Below, piece after piece: positions 7,691 to 12,778 of a stretch of DNA of 12,778 nt. The stretch spans positions 1 through 12,778 of the forward strand of contig CAZWHE010000120.1 of the NCBI GenBank assembly GCA_964633825.1, in the 5' to 3' direction. The notes beneath the pieces are model-generated. The model was not told the DNA's origin and made no database searches. It saw only the letters and a program-made list of their open reading frames with translations. Numbering within the stretch: the stretch's first letter is position 1; every line of letters begins with the position of its first letter. The position numbers were made by a program, and so were the translations under genes. The stretch is from CAZWHE01 sp964633825 (lineage in GTDB: Bacteria > Planctomycetota > B15-G4 > CAYZWU01).

Positions 7691-10686
7691 GAATGCACCT
7701 TCCCCAGAGGGGCTTTCCACGATTTCTTCATCTCCGGAACGTCTCCGTCGATCACGGCCGCCCCCCCTTTTCCGCGAATGAGAAGACGCGTCCCCGTTGT
7801 GACGCGCCCCGCTTCGGCGCAGGGGAGATTGGCCATGATTTTCTCGAAGGAAGCCTTGTTCTCCGGGCTCACGGAGACGACAAAACGCGAATTCGACTCG
7901 GAAAAAAGAAGGGCGCCGTCGTCGACCGCGCCTTCGGCCGGGACCCTGGCGAGATCGAGATCGAGCCCGAGCTCGCCTCCCATGGCGGCCAGGGCGCAGG
8001 CCGCGGCCAGGCCTCCCAGGGAAGGCGTGTGGGCCGATCGGACCAGGCCCTCTTCCACGGCGCGGCTCAGGGCATCGTACAGCGGGAGGGCCTCCTCGGG
8101 TCGGACGCGCGGCATCTCGCCGCCGAGATAGGCCTTTCCGCGCACCTCCTCGCCGATCATGGCATGATACTCCGATCCGCCCGGCTCGTTCCGCGTCACG
8201 CCGAGGACATAAACCAGGTCGCCGGCCGCCTTGAAGTCGGGTGTCACGGCCCGGCTCACGTCATCGATCTTCCCAACGACCGAGAAGAGGAGTGTGGGCG
8301 GAATCGATATCTTGACGCCGCCGCGCACCGAGTCGTTCTTCATCGAGTCCTTGCCCGAGATGCAGGGCACGCCGTAGGCGCGCGTGAAGCGGGAGAGCGC
8401 TTTGTTGGCCCGCACGAGCTGGGCGAGCTTGTGCTTCCCGTCGGGGGTCTTGTCCGACTGCACCGGATCGGGCCAGCAGAAGTTGTCGAGCCCGGCGATC
8501 GCTCCGGGCGCGCCGCCGGCGGCCACGACGCGCCGCACGGCGAGATCGATGACCGAAGCCGCCATCCAGTAGGCGTCCACATCGGAGAAGCGGGGATTGA
8601 TCCCCTCGGCGAGGACCACGCCTTCGCGCGCGCCCTGTTCCACCATCATGACCGTTGCGTCCGACGGGACGTCCCTATTGACCCCGACGAAGGGCTTGAC
8701 CACGGAGAGCCCCTTGACCTCGTGGTCGTACCGGCGCGATTTCTCCTCCTTCGAGCAGATGTTGAGGCGGCCGAGAAGAGAGAAGAGGTCGGCTGTCGAA
8801 TCGGATGCCCGGGCCGGGTCGGGCTCGTCCCGCTCCGGCGGAATCCATTCCGCCTCGAGCTCCATGAGCGGACACCCTTCATGGAGGAACTCCATGTCGA
8901 TGAAGGCCGCCGTCCGCTCGCCGTAGCGGACGTGGAATTTCCCCGAGTCGGTGAAGAGGCCGAGGACCGTCGCCTCGACGTCCCGTTTCCGGGCCAGGTC
9001 GAGGAAGGCCTTCTCCTTTTCGGGCGGGATCGCCACGGTCATGCGCTCCTGCGCCTCGGAGAGAAGGATCTCCCACGGCTGGAGCCCGCTGTATTTGCAC
9101 GGCGCGAGAGCCACGTCGATATCGCACCCGCCCGTGAGCTGCGCCATTTCGCCCACGCTCGACGAGAGGCCTCCCGCGCCGTTGTCGGTGATCGATGCGT
9201 AGAGCCCGAGGTCGCGCGCCTCGAGCAGGAAGTCGGTCATCTTCTTCTGGGTGAAGGCGTCGCCGATCTGAACGGCCTGGACGGGCGACTCCTTGCGGAG
9301 CTCCTCGCTCGAGAAGGTCGCGCCGTGAATGCCGTCCTTGCCGACCCGTCCCCCCACCATGGCGACCTTGTCGCCCGGCCTGGCGACCTTCACGTGGGCA
9401 GGCTCGCCCAGGATCTCGCGCGGCATGAGCCCGAGCGTGCCGCAGTAGACGAGCGGTTTCCCCACGTATCGCTCGTCGAACCACTCGAAGCCGCGCGCAT
9501 AGGGAATGCCCGACTGGTTGCCGCCGTCGATCACGCCGAGGTGCACTCCGTCCCTGACCCTTCGCGGGTGGAGCAGGCCCTCGGGAACGGGCTTGTCGAA
9601 GAAGGGGGACCCGAGGCAGTACCCCCACACGTTGGCGAGGAGGGCCGCGCCCCGGCCCGTGCCGAAGGGATCCCTGTTCACGCCCACGATCCCGGTGATG
9701 GCGCCGCCGTACGGATCGAGGGCGGACGGCGAGTTGTGGGTCTCGACCTTGTAGACGAGGTTCCATTTGTCGTTGAACCGGACAACGCCGGCGTTGTCGT
9801 GAAACACGGAGACGAGAAAGCCCTTCTTCCTCTCCCCGATCTCGTCCGTCGCGTCGCGGATGCACGTCTTGAAAAGCGACCGGATCGTCTCCGCGTCCCG
9901 GCCCGGTTCCCTGTAGGTGATCGTTGAATTGAAGATCTTATGCTTGCAGTGCTCCGACCAGGTCTGGGCGAGCGCCTCGAGCTCGGCGTCCGTGGGAGCG
10001 GGCCCGAGTCCCTCGGCGCGGCGTTCGTCGAGGACGGAAGGGGAAGCGAAGTAATCGCGTATCTCCTTCATCTCCTCGAGGCTGAGCGACAGGATCCCCT
10101 CCGAGCTGATGCGCAGAAGCTCCGCGTCGTCGCCCGTGAGATCAACGACGCGAATATCGATCTCGCTGTCCCCTTCCACGACGGGGATCGCGAGATCGGG
10201 ACCGGAGGCCTTCCACTCGTCGAAAGGCTCGATCCGGACCGTCTGGATCACGGGGTTGGCCAGGAGGCCGAAGGCGATCTCTTCCACCGCTTCCCGGCCG
10301 AGGTCCGAGCCCTTCAGGCGCCAGGCCGTTTCTGTGTGGACGGCGTCGCTTTCGCCCGGCTCTCTTCCCAGGATGTCGCCCGCGGCGGTGAGAGCGGTCC
10401 GCCCCACGTTATCGGTCACGCCGGGCCGGAATCCCACCGTCACGGACCAGTCGAAGGAGCCCGATTCCCAGCGCCCCACGGAGGACCCCTCGATGACGGG
10501 ATCGGCCAGACCGGCCGCAACGCGGCCGGCATCGGCGGCGGACATGTCGGCATCGAACTTGTACACAGTGACGGCCCGGGCCTCTTCGAGATGTATGCCG
10601 AAAACCCGTGCAGCCGATTCCGCCAGGACGTTCCCCTTGGGATCGGGCACACCGGGAAGAGTGCCGATTTCGATGCGCGTGATCAC
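7687..10686 (-). CDS. purL: Phosphoribosylformylglycinamidine synthase with two N-terminal PurS-like modules fused to PurL
   Basis: The ATP-dependent FGAM synthase chain, 999 residues. Two PurS-like stretches open the protein: IEIGTLPGVPDPKG (from about 5) through LADPVIEG (60-67), and VTVGFRPGVTDNVG (82-95) through LLANPVIQTVRIEPF (141-155). A linker (LSLEEMKEIRDYF at 201-213, PTDAELEALAQ at 231-241) leads to WSEHCKHK (243-250). Then come VETHNSPSALDPYGGAITG (314-332), DPFGTGRG (339-346), the DNGAGGLSSSVGEM loop and GKDSMKND in the second half-domain. There is no glutaminase domain; PurQ supplies it. The start is taken as GTG (10686-10684) with GGGAGA 9 nt upstream. An in-frame TTG at 10740 would place the N-terminus inside a repeat array. 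It resembles E. coli-type large PurL with the glutaminase split off. Confidence 0.96.
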   Translation of the reverse strand: MITRIEIGTLPGVPDPKGNVLAESAARVFGIHLEEARAVTVYKFDADMSAADAGRVAAGLADPVIEGSSVGRWESGSFDWSVTVGFRPGVTDNVGRTALTAAGDILGREPGESDAVHTETAWRLKGSDLGREAVEEIAFGLLANPVIQTVRIEPFDEWKASGPDLAIPVVEGDSEIDIRVVDLTGDDAELLRISSEGILSLSLEEMKEIRDYFASPSVLDERRAEGLGPAPTDAELEALAQTWSEHCKHKIFNSTITYREPGRDAETIRSLFKTCIRDATDEIGERKKGFLVSVFHDNAGVVRFNDKWNLVYKVETHNSPSALDPYGGAITGIVGVNRDPFGTGRGAALLANVWGYCLGSPFFDKPVPEGLLHPRRVRDGVHLGVIDGGNQSGIPYARGFEWFDERYVGKPLVYCGTLGLMPREILGEPAHVKVARPGDKVAMVGGRVGKDGIHGATFSSEELRKESPVQAVQIGDAFTQKKMTDFLLEARDLGLYASITDNGAGGLSSSVGEMAQLTGGCDIDVALAPCKYSGLQPWEILLSEAQERMTVAIPPEKEKAFLDLARKRDVEATVLGLFTDSGKFHVRYGERTAAFIDMEFLHEGCPLMELEAEWIPPERDEPDPARASDSTADLFSLLGRLNICSKEEKSRRYDHEVKGLSVVKPFVGVNRDVPSDATVMMVEQGAREGVVLAEGINPRFSDVDAYWMAASVIDLAVRRVVAAGGAPGAIAGLDNFCWPDPVQSDKTPDGKHKLAQLVRANKALSRFTRAYGVPCISGKDSMKNDSVRGGVKISIPPTLLFSVVGKIDDVSRAVTPDFKAAGDLVYVLGVTRNEPGGSEYHAMIGEEVRGKAYLGGEMPRVRPEEALPLYDALSRAVEEGLVRSAHTPSLGGLAAACALAAMGGELGLDLDLARVPAEGAVDDGALLFSESNSRFVVSVSPENKASFEKIMANLPCAEAGRVTTGTRLLIRGKGGAAVIDGDVPEMKKSWKAPLGKVHS

Positions 10687-10736
10687 GTCGCGGATTCTCC
10701 CAACCAGCCTGCTGTTCGGAAAAGATGCAGCAAAAA

Positions 10737-10811
10737 ACAAGTCTCCGCATTATGTGCGGAGAACAAGTCTCCGCATTATGTGCGGAGAACAAGTCTCCGC
10801 ATTATGGCGGA
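10737..10811. repeat. Tandem array of alternating 8-nt inverted arms (26-bp unit, nearly 3 copies)
   Basis: The unit is built from four pieces in order: ACAAG, TCTCCGCA, TTATG, TGCGGAGA (5+8+5+8 = 26 bp). Two copies are perfect (10737-10762 and 10763-10788). A third (10789-10811) has ACAAG, TCTCCGCA and TTATG but then a degenerate arm, GCGGA followed by AAG. The two 8-nt arms are exact reverse complements, so every arm can pair with either neighbour, giving stems with either a TTATG or an ACAAG loop. The array lies 50 bp upstream of the purL start codon and is probably in its leader. It resembles REP-type palindromic repeats but belongs to no family I can name. Confidence 0.9.
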
Positions 10812-10829
10812 AAGAACGCGGTGCGGCAA
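10801..10829 (-). promoter_or_regulatory. Possible sigma70-type promoter for purL-purQ-hyuB
   Basis: On the minus strand, TTGCCG (10829-10824) and CATAAT (10806-10801) are separated by exactly 17 nt and match the consensus boxes at 4 and 5 of 6 positions. The -10 box is the TTATG spacer of the third repeat unit plus one base. Transcription would start near 10794 and give a leader of about 107 nt holding the rest of the repeat array. Confidence 0.4.
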
Positions 10830-10913
10830 GGCGGAGCCGGCAGAGGGTCAAAAGAGATTGCCTCGTCCGGCGACGTTGGGCTTTTCCCGAAAGGGCTCGT
10901 CTGCCATACTAAA

Positions 10914-11101
10914 CCTCAACTATGCAAAAAACATCGGCCCAGACCGGTGAACCTCGCGCCACAGCACGACATCTGGCGCCAAATATCGTTTTTTCTGAAC
11001 CTCACGTATTGTTAAATACGCTGCGGTCCAGAAAAAACGCTCTTCGGCCCCATCTGCCGCACTCTGACGCGCCTGTGCTTGATGTTTTTTGCATGTTGAG
11101 G
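10914..11101 (-). repeat. 188-bp end-to-end imperfect palindrome (long hairpin; MITE-like element or structured RNA)
   Basis: The terminal arms are 10914-10935 (starts CCTCAAC, ends AACATC) and 11081-11101 (starts GATGTT, ends GTTGAGG). They are perfect inverted repeats except for one extra T at 10921. Inside, 11070-11022 pairs with 10956-11004 in one register, with 42 of 49 positions paired on the minus strand by my count; this includes the perfect 11-bp CGTTTTTTCTG/CAGAAAAAACG (10987-10997 and 11029-11039). The tip is CGTATT-4 nt-AATACG (11005-11020). Only 11071-11080 and 10936-10955 pair poorly. I found no coding sequence, obvious target-site duplication or transposase. I put it on the minus strand because that strand folds better. 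Confidence 0.85.
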
Positions 11102-11106
11102 TGGAG
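11098..11106 (+). promoter_or_regulatory. Ribosome-binding site of the glycosyltransferase gene, overlapping the palindrome end
   Basis: GAGGTGGAG precedes the ATG at 11112. GGAG (11103-11106) is 5 nt from the ATG. The first GAGG (11098-11101) is the last four bases of the long palindrome, so folding of the hairpin could affect access to this site. Confidence 0.6.
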
Positions 11107-11111
11107 AAGTC

Positions 11112-12778
11112 ATGAGCTCAAACGCCGACAGGAGTGTCAGCCCGAGTGAACCCGGCCGGGGCCGCATCCTCCCCTGGTTCCTGGCCGTCGTGATCCTGGC
11201 CTTCGCCGTCCGTCTCATTTACCTCGTCCAGGTACAGGAGAGCCCGCTCTTCCTGCATCCCGTCATGGATGCGAAGGTCCATCACGAATGGGCCGAAAAA
11301 TTCGCCGCCAATGAAGAATGGTCGACGGACCGGATCACGGGCGAAGCCCTCCCCTATTTCCGGGCGCCCCTCTACATCTGGTTCCTGGGGCTGGTCTACA
11401 AGGTTTTCGGCCCGGACCCCGGAATGGCGCCGCGCTTGATCCAAAGCATTCTGGGCGCTTTGAGCTGCGGCCTGATCCTTTTGCTGGGCGCTTCGGCCTT
11501 CGGCCGCAAGGTCGGAATCGTTTCCGGGGTCGTTGCGGCTCTTTACTGGATCTTCGTCTACTTCGACAACGAGCTCCTCATCGTGCCCCTTATCGTTTTT
11601 CTCGACCTCCTCTTCGTTCTGCTCCTCCTGCGAGCCGGCGAGGGACAATCCCGCATGCTCTGGGCCGCCGCCGGTTTTGTGCTGGGGCTCTCGGCCATCG
11701 CACGGCCGAACGTGCTGCTCTTCGCTCCCTTTGCGTGTGTCTGGATCCTGATAAAGTCGCGCCGGGCAGGCCGGAATCGGGCGGCCGGAATCGTCTGCTG
11801 TCTCGCTTTCGGTCTCACCTGCCTCGCTCCCATTCTGTCCGTCACGGTCAGGAACAGCATCGTCGGAAAGGACACGGTCTTCATATCCTCCCAGGGCGGG
11901 GTCAATTTCTTCATCGGCAACAACCCGCAGATGGACGGCGTGACGGCCGTGATCCCGGGAACGCCTCCCGACTGGTGGGGCGGATATTATGCCTCCCATG
12001 CAATCGCGGAGCGCGCCCTGAGGCACAAGCCGAAGCCCTCGGAGGTTTCGAAGCATTTCTTCGGCCTCGCCCTCTCCTTCTGGAGGGACGAGCCGGGCAA
12101 GGCTCTCTACGGCCTGGCGGCCAAGACGAGATACTTCTTCAGCATGCAGGAGTTTGCCAACAACAAATGCATCTACACTTTCACCGAGGAGTACGCGCCG
12201 ATCACGAAGTGGCTCGGTCTCGGATTTTGGATCGTGGCCCCCTTCGGCTTGCTCGGGTTTTTTCTTTCTCTCCGGAGGGGCCTCCGTCTCTTCCCCCTCT
12301 GGGGTTTCGCGGCCGTCTACACCTTCTCTGTCGTGATTTTTTTCATCACCGCCCGGTATCGCGTGCCCGTGATTCCCTTTCTGATCATTTTAGGGTGCCA
12401 TGCGGCATTCCGGCTGGCCGGCCAGATCCGCGCCCGGTCGGTGAAAAAACTCCTTCCCCCATTGGCTGCACTGGCTTTTTTCTTTTTCGTCGTGCTCTAC
12501 GTTCCCGGAGCCGGGCTTTGCCGCGTTTACAAGAACAGGGTGGAAGCATACAGGACGCTGGGTTATGCGCTGGCCGAACAGGGCGCGCATTCCCAAGCCC
12601 TCGTTTTTTACGACAAGACGATAGAAACCGGACTCGAGATCCTGAAATCAGCCGCCGAGCCCAAAGAGAAAGAGATCGCGGCCCGGAATCTGACAGGCGC
12701 TCTCTTCGAAAAGGGGGGCATTTTCGAAAAACAGAACCGCCCCGGCGAGGCTGTGGCCGCTTATATGGAAATGCTGAA
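11112..12778 (+). CDS. GT-C membrane glycosyltransferase (family 39/PMT-like) with TPR-like tail, 3' end outside window
   Basis: An open frame of 555 codons that runs off the right edge. The first hydrophobic segment is at about 19-38, then a loop with Asp53 (MDAKVHHEWA), the position where GT-C enzymes carry their acidic catalytic residue. RAPLYIWFLGLVYKVFG (84-100) is a typical family block. Further segments are near 113-130, 135-150, 155-173, 183-215, 226-246, 366-387, 393-411, 418-432 and 447-465. IARPN (196-200), FFIGNNPQMDG (266-276) and ARYRVPVIPF (414-423) match this group of dolichyl/polyprenyl-phosphate-sugar transferases. After the last segment, from about 474, helices with a TPR-like pattern (YRTLGYALAEQGAHSQALVF, then ALFEKGGIFEKQNRPGEAV) begin. 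The likely role is transfer of a sugar from a lipid carrier on the outer face of the inner membrane; the acceptor is unknown. It is divergent from purL. Confidence 0.88.
   Translation, partial: MSSNADRSVSPSEPGRGRILPWFLAVVILAFAVRLIYLVQVQESPLFLHPVMDAKVHHEWAEKFAANEEWSTDRITGEALPYFRAPLYIWFLGLVYKVFGPDPGMAPRLIQSILGALSCGLILLLGASAFGRKVGIVSGVVAALYWIFVYFDNELLIVPLIVFLDLLFVLLLLRAGEGQSRMLWAAAGFVLGLSAIARPNVLLFAPFACVWILIKSRRAGRNRAAGIVCCLAFGLTCLAPILSVTVRNSIVGKDTVFISSQGGVNFFIGNNPQMDGVTAVIPGTPPDWWGGYYASHAIAERALRHKPKPSEVSKHFFGLALSFWRDEPGKALYGLAAKTRYFFSMQEFANNKCIYTFTEEYAPITKWLGLGFWIVAPFGLLGFFLSLRRGLRLFPLWGFAAVYTFSVVIFFITARYRVPVIPFLIILGCHAAFRLAGQIRARSVKKLLPPLAALAFFFFVVLYVPGAGLCRVYKNRVEAYRTLGYALAEQGAHSQALVFYDKTIETGLEILKSAAEPKEKEIAARNLTGALFEKGGIFEKQNRPGEAVAAYMEML

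Larger units (their letters stand above)
10687..11111. other. Divergent intergenic region between purL and the glycosyltransferase gene
   Basis: 425 nt with no gene that I can support. From the purL side it holds a short array of alternating inverted arms (10737-10811), a possible purL promoter (10801-10829), a plain GC-rich stretch (about 10830-10913), and a 188-bp self-complementary element (10914-11101) ending at the ribosome-binding site of the plus-strand gene. Small open frames over it are short, and those over the array are just translations of the 26-bp repeat. Confidence 0.7.

Noticed and set aside
7693..9927. Plus-strand open frame of 744 codons opposite purL
   Set aside because: It lies antisense to strongly conserved purL codons. 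Its composition (many Arg, His, Gly, Val and Glu) is what a GC-rich gene gives in an opposing frame, and it shows no recognisable domain.
10687..10740. Upstream TTG start for purL at 10740
   Set aside because: It lies at the edge of the repeat array and has no proper RBS. The GTG at 10686 begins where the PurS-like sequence begins and has GGGAGA upstream.
10737..10811. CRISPR array
   Set aside because: The spacers are 5 nt and identical between units, the unit is an alternating palindrome, and no cas gene is present.
10880..10900. Terminator-like hairpin near CCCGAAAGGG
   Set aside because: The stem is only about 3 bp with a GAAA loop and no following T-run on either strand.
10882..10910. 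Plus-strand promoter (TTTTCC, 17 nt, CATACT) for the glycosyltransferase gene
   Set aside because: The boxes match consensus at only 3 and 4 of 6 positions, which is not better than chance in this region.
10914..11101. Integron attC site
   Set aside because: The ends read CCTCAAC and GTTGAGG, which break the RYYYAAC/GTTRRRY consensus at the outer position. No integrase or cassette array is nearby, and the stem is far more complete than in attC sites.
11093..11121. Minus-strand promoter (TTGAGC, 17 nt, CAACAT) driving the hairpin as an RNA
   Set aside because: The spacing is right, but the -10 box matches only 3 of 6, and a start there would cut off part of the hairpin arm.
11118..12056. Minus-strand open frame of 312 codons over the glycosyltransferase gene
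   Set aside because: The plus-strand frame shows membrane segments and family motifs and is open for 555 codons. The minus-strand product is a charged, low-complexity shadow.

Overview
The window is a piece of a GC-rich bacterial chromosome, by eye about 60% G+C. Its genes are housekeeping and envelope genes: purine biosynthesis, undecaprenyl-PP synthesis, CDP-diacylglycerol synthesis, a sensor kinase and a glycosyltransferase. The FGAM synthase has about 1000 residues, with PurS-like modules fused to PurL and a separate PurQ of about 270 residues. I associate that layout with Desulfobacterota, Acidobacteriota/Aminicenantes and similar deep Gram-negative lineages, but I cannot place the organism more closely. 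I saw no rRNA, tRNA, transposase or phage gene.

Layout. Almost everything reads on the minus strand, from right to left. (a) 10686-5283: purL (with PurS modules), purQ and a hydantoinase-B-like gene. They are linked by ATGA and GTGA stop/start overlaps, so they probably form one translationally coupled operon. (b) 5282-5050: a gap with an AT-rich island that looks like a promoter and a leader with two short hairpins. (c) 5049-92: a four-TM, two-PAS histidine kinase, purA, uppS and cdsA. purA and uppS are 18 nt apart, and uppS and cdsA overlap by TTGA. (d) 66-1: the first 22 codons of another gene, possibly PhoH-like. (e) On the plus strand, from 11112 past the right edge, a GT-C (family 39-like) membrane glycosyltransferase with a TPR-like tail, divergent from purL.

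How the genes fit. PurL and PurQ make FGAM from FGAR, and PurA commits IMP to AMP. UppS and CdsA supply the lipid carrier and the phospholipid precursor of the envelope. The glycosyltransferase probably uses a polyprenyl-phosphate-linked sugar, which would link it in theme to UppS. The role of the HyuB-like protein in a purine operon is unknown.

The most unusual part is the 425-bp divergent intergenic region, 10687-11111. It holds a short array in which two complementary 8-nt arms alternate with two 5-nt spacers (10737-10811). It also holds a 188-bp element (10914-11101) that is self-complementary from end to end and folds into one long hairpin. Its non-Watson-Crick positions are G-T, G-A or G-G when read on the minus strand, so that strand folds much better than the plus strand. 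The right end of the element touches the ribosome-binding site of the glycosyltransferase gene.
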